A stretch of 64,000 nucleotides of DNA from Flavobacteriales bacterium. Its GTDB lineage: Bacteria; Bacteroidota; Bacteroidia; Flavobacteriales; Weeksellaceae. Under the pieces are notes generated by a model. It saw only the letters and a list, made by a program, of their open reading frames with translations, searched no databases and was not told where the DNA came from. Both the position numbers and the translations under genes were made by a program. The stretch's first letter is position 1, and each line of letters starts with the position of its first letter. Positions 43,906-52,649 of the stretch are shown here, one piece after another. Location: the NCBI GenBank assembly GCA_020635515.1, contig JACJZS010000002.1, forward strand, positions 248,001 through 312,000, read 5' to 3'.

Positions 43906-44688
43906 ATGAGTTTACAAAAAGATAAATTGATATTTTTGGGAACAGGAACCTCTATGGGAGTTCCTATTATTGGTCTAAATAATCCTGTTTGTAAATCTAA
44001 AGATAAAAAGGATAAACGACTTAGAACTTCCGCTTATATAAAATACAATAAATCTAAATTTATACTTGATTGTGGACCTGATTTTCGTCAACAAATGCTT
44101 CGTTCCTCTATAGATGATTTAGACTTTTTGCTCCTTACACACGAACACAACGATCACGTGCTTGGTTTAGATGATTTACGTCCTATTATACACAAAAAGA
44201 ACCAAGCTTTTCCTATTTATGGATTACAACAAACTTTAGACCAAATCAAAATTCGATTTCCTTATGCATTTTCTGAAAATGTATATCCCGGAGCTCCTAG
44301 ATTTAAGCTCTTTCCTATTAATTATCTAAATGAATTCACCATAAATGACGTCACTATTCTTCCTTTAGAAATTCATCATGGAAAACTACCAATCGTTGGA
44401 TACAAAATAAATGATTTGGTTTATATAACCGATGCAAATTATATTCCTGAAACAACAATGAATCAAATCTATAAATGTAAAAACCTTATAATCAACTCCT
44501 TGCATCAAGAAAAAACACACCATTCACACTTTGTTCTTAGTCAAACATTAGAAATCATAAAAGAAATACAACCTAAGCGTGCATTCCTAACTCATATAAG
44601 TCACAAAATGGGATTTCACGAAGAAGTTCAAAAACAATTACCTAAAAATGTATACCTTGCGTACGATGAATTAGAAATTGAATTATAA
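43906..44688 (+). CDS. MBL-fold metallo-hydrolase (PhnP-like)
   Basis: The protein is 260 residues. N-terminal FLGTGTSMGVPIIGLNNPVCKSK resembles the PhnP/YycJ-like group. The metal site LLTHEHNDHVLGLDDLRP is the H-x-H-x-D-H motif, with further His residues in IHHGKLPIVGYKI and LTHISHKMGFH. These enzymes hydrolyse phosphodiesters; the substrate is unknown. The ATG at 43906 is preferred over a TTG nine bases earlier. rdgB follows after 2 bases, so the pair is an operon. Confidence 0.88.
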   Translation: MSLQKDKLIFLGTGTSMGVPIIGLNNPVCKSKDKKDKRLRTSAYIKYNKSKFILDCGPDFRQQMLRSSIDDLDFLLLTHEHNDHVLGLDDLRPIIHKKNQAFPIYGLQQTLDQIKIRFPYAFSENVYPGAPRFKLFPINYLNEFTINDVTILPLEIHHGKLPIVGYKINDLVYITDANYIPETTMNQIYKCKNLIINSLHQEKTHHSHFVLSQTLEIIKEIQPKRAFLTHISHKMGFHEEVQKQLPKNVYLAYDELEIEL

Positions 44689-44690
44689 TC

Positions 44691-45272
44691 ATGAAATTAC
44701 TACTTGCTACACACAATCAACACAAAAAAGAAGAATTTTCTAAAATGATTCCCTCTGAGTATGAACTGCTTTCATTCGATGATTTTAATATTCATGATGA
44801 AATAGAAGAAACAGGAAGAACTTTTGCTGAAAATGCAAAAATAAAATCTGATTTTGGATTTTTAAAAACAAAAATTCCATGTTTTGCAGACGATAGTGGA
44901 TTAGTAATAGAAAGTCTGAATGGAGAACCAGGTATCTATTCTTCTCGTTATGCAGGAACAGGAAATTCATCTGATAACATAAACAAAGTGCTCGAAAAAT
45001 TAAATGGTATAAAGAATCGCTCTGCTTATTTTATTTCTGTGATTTCATTTACTACAGAAAAAGGAAATTTTATTTTTGAAGGAAAAATACACGGAGAAAT
45101 ACTAACTCAGATTCAAGGAGAAGATGGTTTTGGGTACGATCCAATTTTTAAACCTAACAACTACTCAATTTCATTCGCAGAAATGACTCCAAATCAAAAG
45201 AATGAAATAAGTCATCGAGCAGTTGCTTTTGATAAATTCAACAACTTTCTAAAAAATAATTCATTAAAATAA
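44691..45272 (+). CDS. rdgB: XTP/dITP diphosphatase (RdgB/HAM1 family)
   Basis: It removes non-canonical purine nucleoside triphosphates (XTP, dITP, ITP) from the pool. The 193-residue protein has KLLLATHNQHKKEEF at the N-terminus, FADDSGLVIESLNGEPGIYSSRYAG (metal/substrate loop), and GEDGFGYDPIFKP followed by FAEMTPNQKNEISHRAVA. The length is normal. It is the last gene before a long intergenic region with its own terminator. Confidence 0.95.
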   Translation: MKLLLATHNQHKKEEFSKMIPSEYELLSFDDFNIHDEIEETGRTFAENAKIKSDFGFLKTKIPCFADDSGLVIESLNGEPGIYSSRYAGTGNSSDNINKVLEKLNGIKNRSAYFISVISFTTEKGNFIFEGKIHGEILTQIQGEDGFGYDPIFKPNNYSISFAEMTPNQKNEISHRAVAFDKFNNFLKNNSLK

Positions 45273-45327
45273 TGTAAATTATATTATACCTAAAAATATC
45301 ATATAATAAATTTATAATGTAAATTAT
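45269..45327 (+). repeat. Direct repeat of a 14-base AT-rich motif
   Basis: ATAATGTAAATTAT occurs at 45269-45282 and again at 45314-45327, exactly 45 bases apart. The first copy spans the end of rdgB and the second runs into the TATGCATTT repeats. No function is known. Confidence 0.5.
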
Positions 45328-45361
45328 GCATTTCATCGAACAAACTATGCATTTGGTCGAA
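45325..45361 (+). promoter_or_regulatory. Tandem 16-base direct repeats, possible regulator binding site
   Basis: TATGCATTTCATCGAA (45325-45340) and TATGCATTTGGTCGAA (45346-45361) differ at two bases and are 21 bases apart start to start, two helical turns. That places both on the same DNA face. This geometry fits direct-repeat sites such as those of LytTR-type response regulators; the assignment is inference. They lie about 20 bases upstream of the structured region. Confidence 0.5.
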
Positions 45362-45383
45362 TTTTATTTTTTTTTCTCATTAC

Positions 45384-45516
45384 AAACAACTAAATTCACT
45401 GGAGAGACTTGAGAAAGTTGCGACATATTAGTCAGTTGCAATAAAGATAGGCGTTCGTATGAATTTTTTCATATTTAAGTTGTTTAGAGAGGTTGTTTTT
45501 TTACAATCTCTCTTTT
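45384..45516 (+). ncRNA. Candidate structured small RNA
   Basis: The ends can pair: AAACAACT (45384-45391) with AGTTGTTT (45478-45485). AAATTCA (45392-45398) pairs with TGAATTT (45460-45466). A central hairpin is formed by TTGCGAC (45418-45424) and GTC...GCAA (45431-45441). The rod-like shape with an open middle, followed at once by a terminator hairpin, recalls 6S-type RNAs; Rfam has a 6S-Flavo family for this group, but I cannot test it. No clear TAnnTTTG promoter is seen. Confidence 0.4.
45486..45516 (+). terminator. Intrinsic terminator in the rdgB-ddl intergenic region
   Basis: The stem AGAGAGGTTGT/ACAATCTCTCT (11 pairs with one G-T) has a 6-base T loop and a tail TTTT. It ends either the rdgB transcript or a separate small RNA. 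The remaining 165 bases to ddl hold a weak -7-like TATCTTCG at 45646-45653 and nothing else recognised. Confidence 0.85.
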
Positions 45517-45681
45517 ACATAAAACCTCAAAGAAAAAACTTCATTTTTTCTAACTCTTACCATCTATACAAATTTACTTTAAATTGGGAAAATTATTCTC
45601 GTTTTTAATACATCAAAATTTCCGAACTGTTGTAAAAAATAATGCTATCTTCGCGTAGAAACAATAACATAGATAAAAATA

Positions 45682-46668
45682 ATGAACATAGCTGTGGTTA
45701 TGGGAGGATTTTCTGGCGAGTCGAAAATTTCTCTAAAAAGTGGAAATTTTATGCTTTCTCACTTAGATAAAAATAAATACAATACTTATGGTGTTGTAAT
45801 TCTAAAAGACAGATGGTTTGTTTTTGATGACTCTTCCAACGAATATGAATTAAATAAAGGCGATTTCTCTTTTGAGAAAAATGGAACAAAAACTACGTTT
45901 GATGTAGTTTTAAATACCATTCATGGAACACCTGGAGAAGACGGACAAATACAAGCGTATTGGAACATTCTAAATATTCCATATTCTGGTTGTAATTTTT
46001 ATGAATCTGCACTTACTTTTAACAAAAAAGATACTCTTTCGGTTCTTTCAAAGTATGAAATTCCAATGGCAAAATCAGTTTACATAAAAAAAGGAGATGC
46101 TATCAATTTTGAAGAAATAGAAAAAAAAGTAGGAATTCCATTTATCGTAAAACCAAATCAATCGGGTTCTAGCTTGGGAGTTTCTTTGGTAACCAAAAAA
46201 GAAGAATTTAATGATGCAATAGAAACTGCATTCAATGAAGATTTTCAAGTTTTAATAGAAGAGTTTCTAGAGGGAACAGAAGTTTCTGTTGGTGTTTTAA
46301 AGTATAAAAACCAAACAACAGTCGTAGGAATCACTGAAATTGTAACTGAAAACAGCTTTTTTGATTACGAAGCCAAATACGAAGGGAAATCAGAAGAAAT
46401 AACTCCTGCTCGAATTTCTGAAACAGAAAAAGAAAGTATTCATTACTATGCAGAGAAAATATACGAAACTTTAAATATTTCTGGATTTTCTAGAATAGAT
46501 TTTATAATTAAAAACAACGTTCCACATTTTATAGAAATCAACACCAATCCAGGACTTTCTCCTGCAAGTATATTCCCTCAGCAAGTTGCAGTAGCAAACT
46601 TAAATTTTTCCGATTTGCTAGAAAGTGAAATACAACGTATTTTAACAAAAAAGAATTCAAATGAGTAG
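45682..46668 (+). CDS. ddl: D-alanine-D-alanine ligase
   Basis: Ddl makes the D-Ala-D-Ala dipeptide of peptidoglycan with ATP. The 328-residue ATP-grasp protein starts NIAVVMGGFSGESKISLKSG. It contains HGTPGEDGQIQAYWNI, IPFIVKPNQSGSSLGVSLV, FLEGTEVSVGVL and the C-terminal FIEINTNPGLSPASIFP. Coupled by an 8-base overlap to coaD. Confidence 0.96.
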   Translation: MNIAVVMGGFSGESKISLKSGNFMLSHLDKNKYNTYGVVILKDRWFVFDDSSNEYELNKGDFSFEKNGTKTTFDVVLNTIHGTPGEDGQIQAYWNILNIPYSGCNFYESALTFNKKDTLSVLSKYEIPMAKSVYIKKGDAINFEEIEKKVGIPFIVKPNQSGSSLGVSLVTKKEEFNDAIETAFNEDFQVLIEEFLEGTEVSVGVLKYKNQTTVVGITEIVTENSFFDYEAKYEGKSEEITPARISETEKESIHYYAEKIYETLNISGFSRIDFIIKNNVPHFIEINTNPGLSPASIFPQQVAVANLNFSDLLESEIQRILTKKNSNE

Positions 46669-47122
46669 AATAGCAGTTTTTCCTGGTTCTTTTGACCCAA
46701 TAACCAATGGACATTTTGATATAATAGAACGTGCCGTTCCTTTGTTCGATAAAATCATAGTTGCAATTGGATTTAATTCCGAAAAAAAGTATATGTTTTC
46801 GCTTGAAAAAAGAATCGAATTTTTACAAGAATCATTAAAACAATTTAAAAATATAGAAATTAAAAAATTTGACGGACTTACAGTTGACTTTTGCAAAAAA
46901 GAGAATGCAAATTTTTTGCTTAGAGGTTTGCGAAATCCTGCCGATTTTGAATTCGAAAAAAGCATTGCACAAATCAATCGTTTGATGACGAATGGAAAGT
47001 TAGAAACTGTATTTCTACTTACTTCTGCAGAAAAATCCTATATAAGTTCTTCTATTGTTCGTGAAATTATGAGTTATAACGGAGATTATAAAAAGATGGT
47101 ACCCGACGCGGTACGAATTTAA
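46661..47122 (+). CDS. coaD: Pantetheine-phosphate adenylyltransferase
   Basis: CoaD transfers AMP to 4'-phosphopantetheine in coenzyme A synthesis. The 153-residue protein has the nucleotidyltransferase start AVFPGSFDPITNGHFDIIERA (T-x-G-H) in outline, LLRGLRNPADFEFE and the C-terminal SSSIVREI segment (ISSS motif). The length is normal. It overlaps ddl by 8 bases and is followed after 20 bases by a Kef-type antiporter gene. Confidence 0.97.
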   Translation: MSRIAVFPGSFDPITNGHFDIIERAVPLFDKIIVAIGFNSEKKYMFSLEKRIEFLQESLKQFKNIEIKKFDGLTVDFCKKENANFLLRGLRNPADFEFEKSIAQINRLMTNGKLETVFLLTSAEKSYISSSIVREIMSYNGDYKKMVPDAVRI

Positions 47123-47142
47123 TTTATTTCAACTTAAACAAT

Positions 47143-48789
47143 ATGGATAATTCTATTATAATTGATGCAATTTGGCTTTCTGTAGCTTTTGTAATGGGAT
47201 TACTTGCAAAAAAAGTAAATCTTCCTTCTCTTATCGGTTTCCTTCTCACTGGAATAATTTTAAATATATTTAATCTTAGTCAAGGAAATATAAGCGAACT
47301 ACTGAAAACCTTATCCGATTTAGGAATTATGCTTTTGCTATTTACAATCGGGTTAAAAATTAAAATTAAGTCAATATTAAAAAAAGAAGTTGTTTTTACT
47401 TCGAGTATTCACGCTTCTATTTCTACAGTATTTATTGGAACTATTGTTTTTGCTCTAAGTTATCTTTTCTCCTCTTTTCTAGGTAATTTATCTTTAGAAG
47501 CATCTCTTTTGATTGGTTTTGGACTTAGTTTTTCTAGTACTGTCTTTGTAGTAAAAATACTCGAAGAACGTGGAGAATTAAATTCATATCATGGAAAGAT
47601 AGCTATCGGTATTTTAGTGATTCAAGATATTTTTGCCGTTCTTTTCCTCACATTTTCTAGTAATCAACTTCCTAATTTATACGCTCTTTTTCTTCCTTTG
47701 TATTTATATGTGATTCGTTATGTTCTTTCTTATATACTTTCTCATTCGGGACACGGAGAATTACTAACTGTTTTTGGTTTTTTTGCAACGTTTGTATGCG
47801 GAGCTCTTGTTTTTTATTTCGTAGGCATTAAACCTGATTTAGGTGCTTTAATCGCTGGAATGTTACTTGTAAACCATAAAAAAGCCGATGAATTGTATGA
47901 TAGAATGATGAATTACAAAGACTTTTTTTTGATTGCTTTTTTTATCAATATTGGTTTAATTGGAATTCCTACATTAGGAGATTTTGCTATTGCTTTAATC
48001 CTTTTACCTCTTATTTTCCTTAAAGGAACATTTTTTATTGTGCTATTATCTAATTTTAAAATACGAGCTAGAACTGCCTTTTTAACATCTTTGAGTTTAA
48101 GTAATTATAGTGAATTCGCTTTAATTATTGGTATGGTAGGTTTCAATCTTGGAATCATCAATAAAGATTGGATAATGGTTTTTGCTATACTTATGACTTT
48201 ATCCTTTTTAATTGCTTCTCCTCTAAACGCCTATGCTCATCAGATTTTTGATAAGTACAGAAATTTAATTATGAAATTAAATACAGGAAAAAAATATGTA
48301 GATGAAGAACCAAAATCAATTGAAGATGCCGAATACATAATTATCGGTTTTGGAAGTATTGGAAAACCTGCATACAATTATCTTACACAAAGATTAAATC
48401 AAAAAGTAGTTGCTATTGATTATAACCATGAAGTTGTGAAAAAATACAAACATCAAGGAATCAATATACTTTGGGGAGATACTACCAATAGTATTTTCTG
48501 GGATAACATCAATTTTTCTAACGTTAAAATTGTACTGTTGGCAATGAGTGATTTTAATTCAAATATTAACAGTTTAAATGAAATACTAAAAATTAAAAAC
48601 CGAACTTTTAAAGTTGCCGCAACGTGTAGCTACATAGATGAAGCTAAAATTCTACGAGAAAAATACGTAGATTACGTTTATGATTACAAGCTGTATCTAG
48701 GTTCTGACTTTGCTGAGCAAACATTCGAAAAGTATACACACAGCGTAATTCATAGTAAAATTAACTTTACAGAAAGAGATATTGATTAA
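47143..48789 (+). CDS. Cation:proton antiporter with TrkA-N domain (KefB/YbaL type)
   Basis: The protein is 548 residues. The N-terminal 370 residues form about 12 membrane helices of the monovalent cation:proton antiporter-2 family (LPSLIGFLLTGIILN; LLIGFGLSFSSTVFVVKILEERGEL). The C-terminal Rossmann TrkA-N/RCK domain starts near residue 388 (YIIIGFGSIGKPAYNYL, then VVAIDYNHEVVKKY and ILWGDTTNS). It probably exchanges K+ for H+ under nucleotide control. The substrate ion is inferred. Its last 4 bases overlap the convergent phosphodiesterase gene. Confidence 0.9.
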   Translation: MDNSIIIDAIWLSVAFVMGLLAKKVNLPSLIGFLLTGIILNIFNLSQGNISELLKTLSDLGIMLLLFTIGLKIKIKSILKKEVVFTSSIHASISTVFIGTIVFALSYLFSSFLGNLSLEASLLIGFGLSFSSTVFVVKILEERGELNSYHGKIAIGILVIQDIFAVLFLTFSSNQLPNLYALFLPLYLYVIRYVLSYILSHSGHGELLTVFGFFATFVCGALVFYFVGIKPDLGALIAGMLLVNHKKADELYDRMMNYKDFFLIAFFINIGLIGIPTLGDFAIALILLPLIFLKGTFFIVLLSNFKIRARTAFLTSLSLSNYSEFALIIGMVGFNLGIINKDWIMVFAILMTLSFLIASPLNAYAHQIFDKYRNLIMKLNTGKKYVDEEPKSIEDAEYIIIGFGSIGKPAYNYLTQRLNQKVVAIDYNHEVVKKYKHQGINILWGDTTNSIFWDNINFSNVKIVLLAMSDFNSNINSLNEILKIKNRTFKVAATCSYIDEAKILREKYVDYVYDYKLYLGSDFAEQTFEKYTHSVIHSKINFTERDID

Positions 48790-49979
48790 TCTACCTTTTT
48801 TACTAGGATAGTATACACAGGATAATGATCGGAATATCCTCCTGTATAATTACTTCCTGCAAAACTCCTAAAAGGATATCCTTTGAACTGTCCTTCTTGC
48901 GAAATCAAATATGATGGAGAAAAAATGCCTGATTTATAATAAAAATATTCGTTGTTTTTATTGGTAAGCAATCCATAGGAAATAAACATTTGGTCGAAAA
49001 GGTTTAGAGCATCTCTATATGCAAGAGTTCCCATTCCTTTTTTAAACATTTTTTCCATAGGATTGTAATAATTATCTGCTTTAGTTTTTTCTTTTTTATC
49101 AGAAGTATTCATTATTTCTTTTACACTCTTGTTGGTAGGATCGTCATTTAAATCTCCCATCGCAATTATTTTTGCATTTGGATTTTCACTTCTTAAACTA
49201 TCCATTGCTGTTTTAAGCACCTTTGCTGCTTCTATTCTTCTTGGCTCGCTCCTCGCCTCGCCTCCTCTTCTCGACGGCCAATGGTTTACAAAAAAATGAA
49301 TTCTATCTCCATCTAAATCTCCTGAAACCATAAGTATATCACGAGTGTAATCTCTATATCCTTCTTCGTTGTATATAATTACAGGGAAACGTTTTTCGGA
49401 GATTACCTTAAATCTTTTTTTCTGATAAATTAAAGCTACATCAATTCCTCTTGCATCAAATGAATTGAAATGAGAAATCCCATAATCGTATTTTTTCATT
49501 TTAGGATTGTTGGTAATTTCTTCTACTACAGATTTGTTTTCTACTTCTGCAAGACCAATTACCACAGGAGGTTGTCCTGAAATATCCGTTGCAATATTTA
49601 GAAACACCTCTGATAAATGGTCTACTTTTTCATCAAAGCGTTTTTTTGTCCAAAGTTTGGAACCTGAAACCGTAAAATCATCAGTTAATATTTGTTTTCG
49701 GTAAGAAATTTTATCTTTCAAGTTTTCAAAGGTAAAAGCTCCTTTATGAATCATTTCTGGATTCTTTATGCATGAATCTTCTGGAATGCTTATGTTGTAC
49801 TCTTTGTCATCTATTTTTAAAAATCCATTAATTTTATCACATGAACGAATTGTATCGAAGAGATTTTCTACATTGTAAAAAGCAACTGTTGCTGTTTGGT
49901 ATTTCGACTGAGCAAAAGAAGTTATACCAATTGCCAAGAATACTACTATTGCTATATGTTTTGTGATTTTATGATTCAT
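48786..49979 (-). CDS. Exported endonuclease/exonuclease/phosphatase family protein
   Basis: The 397-residue protein has signal peptide MNHKITKHIAIVVFLAIGITSFAQ in outline. The EEP fold motifs are VAFYNVENLFDT, VIGLAEVENKSVVEEI (metal-binding Glu), DVALIYQKKRF, HFFVNHWPSR, AMGDLNDDP and SDHYPVY (catalytic Asp-His). These Mg-dependent phosphodiesterases act on nucleic acids, phospholipids or inositol phosphates; the substrate is unknown here. It has its own promoter. Confidence 0.9.
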   Translation of the reverse strand: MNHKITKHIAIVVFLAIGITSFAQSKYQTATVAFYNVENLFDTIRSCDKINGFLKIDDKEYNISIPEDSCIKNPEMIHKGAFTFENLKDKISYRKQILTDDFTVSGSKLWTKKRFDEKVDHLSEVFLNIATDISGQPPVVIGLAEVENKSVVEEITNNPKMKKYDYGISHFNSFDARGIDVALIYQKKRFKVISEKRFPVIIYNEEGYRDYTRDILMVSGDLDGDRIHFFVNHWPSRRGGEARSEPRRIEAAKVLKTAMDSLRSENPNAKIIAMGDLNDDPTNKSVKEIMNTSDKKEKTKADNYYNPMEKMFKKGMGTLAYRDALNLFDQMFISYGLLTNKNNEYFYYKSGIFSPSYLISQEGQFKGYPFRSFAGSNYTGGYSDHYPVYTILVKKVD

Positions 49980-50001
49980 AGTTATCTGTTAACTGACCTT
50001 A

Positions 50002-50009
50002 CAAATATA
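50002..50009 (-). promoter_or_regulatory. Promoter -7 element of the EEP-family gene
   Basis: Minus-strand TATATTTG matches TAnnTTTG, 22 bases upstream of the ATG at 49979. Confidence 0.6.
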
Positions 50010-50136
50010 AACTAATCATTCTCAATTAATATTAACTCATTATTATTAAACACTTATCGTAAGTTCAAATATATAAATGCATCATTGTATAAATTTACTA
50101 TTTAAACTTAAGGTTTTTTTTTTTTGAGTATTTAAT

Positions 50137-50144
50137 TACATTTG
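50137..50144 (+). promoter_or_regulatory. Promoter -7 element of mlaE, consistent with a leaderless transcript
   Basis: TACATTTG matches TAnnTTTG and ends only 6 bases before the ATG at 50151, so transcription would begin at or next to the start codon. Confidence 0.5.
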
Positions 50145-50150
50145 CATATT

Positions 50151-50900
50151 ATGTTTACACCAATATCATCGGTAGGAAAGTATTATCTTTTGATGTCTAG
50201 AGTTTTTAAAAAACCTCAAAAGTGGAGTGTGTTTTTTAAGTTGCTTTCTAGGGAAATTAATGATTTAGGTGTAAATTCATTTGGATTGGTAGTTTTTACC
50301 TCTCTTTTTGTAGGAGCCGTTGTTGCTATTCAGATGTACAACAATTTCCGCACGTCAGATATTCCTATTCCAGATAATTATGTAGGATATGCTACAAAAA
50401 CAGTTTTAATTCTTGAGTTTGCTCCTACTATTATTAGTGTTATTTTAGCAGGAAAAGTAGGTTCTTATATAGCGTCTTCTATTGGTACAATGAGAGTTAC
50501 AGAGCAGATAGATGCACTAGAAATTATGGGAGTTAATGCTCCTTCATTTTTAATTTTACCTAAAATTGTAGCTGCGGTTCTTTTTAATCCGATTCTAATA
50601 GCTATAAGTATGATGCTGGGAATTTTTGGCGGATATGCAGTAGGTGAGTTAACACAGAAATGGGCGGCCGTGGATTATGTAAATGGAATTCAAGAAATGT
50701 TTCCTGATTATTTTTACTACTATGCATTCATTAAAACAGCTGTTTTTGCTTTTGTAATAGCATCTGTTCCTGCTTATTTTGGTTATAACGTAAAAGGTGG
50801 TTCCTTAGAAGTTGGTCGTTCTAGTACTACAGCTGTAGTATGGACAATTGTAGTGATAATTATTTTGAACTTAGTGCTTACTCAAATGTTTTTGGATTAA
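50151..50900 (+). CDS. mlaE: MlaE-family ABC transporter permease
   Basis: MlaE is the membrane subunit of MCE-type lipid transporters that move phospholipids between the membranes. The 249-residue protein has about five helices and the family segments FGLVVFTSLFVGAVVAIQMYNNF, LAGKVGSYIASSIGTMRVTEQIDALEIMGVNA and VPAYFGYNVKGGSLEVGRSSTTAVVWTI. The start at 50151 is chosen because a TTG three codons earlier overlaps the promoter. mlaF follows after 1 base. No MCE-domain (MlaD) gene is adjacent. Confidence 0.9.
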   Translation: MFTPISSVGKYYLLMSRVFKKPQKWSVFFKLLSREINDLGVNSFGLVVFTSLFVGAVVAIQMYNNFRTSDIPIPDNYVGYATKTVLILEFAPTIISVILAGKVGSYIASSIGTMRVTEQIDALEIMGVNAPSFLILPKIVAAVLFNPILIAISMMLGIFGGYAVGELTQKWAAVDYVNGIQEMFPDYFYYYAFIKTAVFAFVIASVPAYFGYNVKGGSLEVGRSSTTAVVWTIVVIIILNLVLTQMFLD

Positions 50901-50901
50901 C

Positions 50902-51666
50902 ATGATAGAAATTAAAAACATAAAGAAATCCTTTGGAGATATAGAGGTATTAAAAGGGATTACAACTACTTTTGAAGAAGGAAAAACTAATTTAATTATT
51001 GGTCAGAGTGGTTCTGGTAAAACGGTATTATTAAAAACTCTTTTGGGTATATTTGAACCTACTGAAGGAGATATTTTTTATAATAAAAAAAGCACAAAAG
51101 GTTTTACAGCTTCACAAAAACAAGATTTAAGAAGTGATATAGGAACTGTTTTTCAAGGTAGTGCTCTTTTTGATTATATGACGGTAGAAGAAAACATACG
51201 ATTTCCTCTTGATATGTTTTCCAACTATTCTAAAAGTGAAAAAGAAGATCGAGTAAATAATGTAATAAATAGAGTAAATCTTACCAATGCCAATAAAAAA
51301 TATCCTTCAGAAATTTCAGGAGGAATGCAAAAACGTGTAGCAATCGCACGCTCTATTGTAAACAATCCTAAGTATTTATTTTGTGACGAACCTAATTCTG
51401 GACTCGATCCGCAAACGGCAATTTTGATTGATCAATTAATTCATGAAATAACCATAGAATACAATACGACTACAATTATCAATACACACGATATGAATTC
51501 CGTTATGGAAATAGGCGAAAAAATACTATTCCTCAAAAACGGATACAAAGAGTGGGAAGGAGATAAAACTAAAATATTGCGTGCAGAAAACGAAGCTGTA
51601 ATCAATTTTGTCTATTCTTCTGAACTATACAAAAAACTTAGAAAAGCACTTTTAGCTCAAAACTAA
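50902..51666 (+). CDS. mlaF: MlaF-type ABC transporter ATP-binding protein
   Basis: This is the ATPase partner of the upstream permease. The 254-residue protein has Walker A IGQSGSGKTVLLKT, Q-loop near TVFQGSALFDYMT, signature ISGGMQKRVAIARSI, Walker B YLFCDEPNSGLDP and the switch His in INTHDMNSV. The 3' end overlaps the start of the menE-like gene by one base (TAATG), so the three genes are probably one transcript although the function changes. Confidence 0.92.
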   Translation: MIEIKNIKKSFGDIEVLKGITTTFEEGKTNLIIGQSGSGKTVLLKTLLGIFEPTEGDIFYNKKSTKGFTASQKQDLRSDIGTVFQGSALFDYMTVEENIRFPLDMFSNYSKSEKEDRVNNVINRVNLTNANKKYPSEISGGMQKRVAIARSIVNNPKYLFCDEPNSGLDPQTAILIDQLIHEITIEYNTTTIINTHDMNSVMEIGEKILFLKNGYKEWEGDKTKILRAENEAVINFVYSSELYKKLRKALLAQN

Positions 51667-52649
51667 TGCAATTAATTTACAAAAGAGAAAGATTTCTAAA
51701 CCTTAATGCTGATTTAGAAAAGTTTGTAAGTGAATGGAATAATCAGAGTGACTCTATCAATTTAAAGACATCAGGAAGTACAGGGAATCCTAAAATCATA
51801 ACTGCATTAAAAAGAAATTTAATTCAATCCGCTTCGTACACGACTAAATTTTTAGGATTAAAAGAAAAAGACTCTGCATTATGTTGTTTACCAATTGAAT
51901 TTATTGCTGGAAAGATGATGTTAATTCGTGCTATTCAAGCAAAACTAGACTTGTATTATACACAACCAAGTCTAAAACCATTGGAGAATTTGAAGTCAGA
52001 AATTGATTTTTGTGCAATGACTCCTATGCAGGTAGAAAATTCTCTAGATAAAATTCATTTAGTAAAAAAAGTTATAATCGGAGGAGCACAAATCTCCAAT
52101 TCATTAGCCGAAAAATTAAAAGAGTTTTCTAATGAAATCTATGAAACTTTTGGAATGACAGAAACCTTTTCTCATTTTGCATTAAGGAAAATATCTCAAA
52201 ACAATACAGATGATTTTTTTGCAGTTTTCCCTAAATTTCAAATTTCTACAGATGAAAGAAGCTGTTTGAAAGTAAAAACTCCTTATTACGAAAATGAACT
52301 TCAAACGAATGATATCGTAGAAATAAAAGAAAATAAATTTAAATTTATCGGACGAGCTGATTTTATCATTAATTCAGGTGGAATTAAACTAAATCCCGAA
52401 CAAATAGAAAAAAAACTACAAAAACAAATAGGTGGAGAATTTATAATTTCTTCACTTAGTGATAAGGTTCTAGGAGAAAAATTGATTTTAGTTGTAAATC
52501 AAAAACAAGAAAAGTATAACTTTGATTATTCAAATTTAAGTAAATATGAAATTCCAAAAGAAGTATATTTGATAGATTCTTTTGAGAAAACAAAAACAGG
52601 AAAGATAATTAGACAAATCAATAAAAATAATTTAAAAAAAATACAATGA
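51666..52649 (+). CDS. menE: AMP-binding enzyme, probable o-succinylbenzoate-CoA ligase
   Basis: This adenylate-forming enzyme of 327 residues has the P-loop-like KTSGSTGNPKIITA, the YETFGMTETFSH motif, GRADFIINSGGIKLNPEQIE and the C-terminal catalytic Lys in KTKTGKIIRQ. It is shorter than typical MenE proteins (450-490) because the N-terminal part is reduced; compact MenE-like proteins of 330-370 residues are common in Bacteroidota. MenE activates o-succinylbenzoate in menaquinone synthesis. The other men genes are not in the window, so the substrate is inferred. Confidence 0.75.
   Translation: MQLIYKRERFLNLNADLEKFVSEWNNQSDSINLKTSGSTGNPKIITALKRNLIQSASYTTKFLGLKEKDSALCCLPIEFIAGKMMLIRAIQAKLDLYYTQPSLKPLENLKSEIDFCAMTPMQVENSLDKIHLVKKVIIGGAQISNSLAEKLKEFSNEIYETFGMTETFSHFALRKISQNNTDDFFAVFPKFQISTDERSCLKVKTPYYENELQTNDIVEIKENKFKFIGRADFIINSGGIKLNPEQIEKKLQKQIGGEFIISSLSDKVLGEKLILVVNQKQEKYNFDYSNLSKYEIPKEVYLIDSFEKTKTGKIIRQINKNNLKKIQ

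Noticed and set aside
45646..45653. TATCTTCG upstream of ddl as a promoter -7 element
   Set aside because: It departs from TAnnTTTG at one of the four conserved 3' bases and no -33 TTG lies at 17-23 bases. Kept only as a weak lead in the intergenic description.
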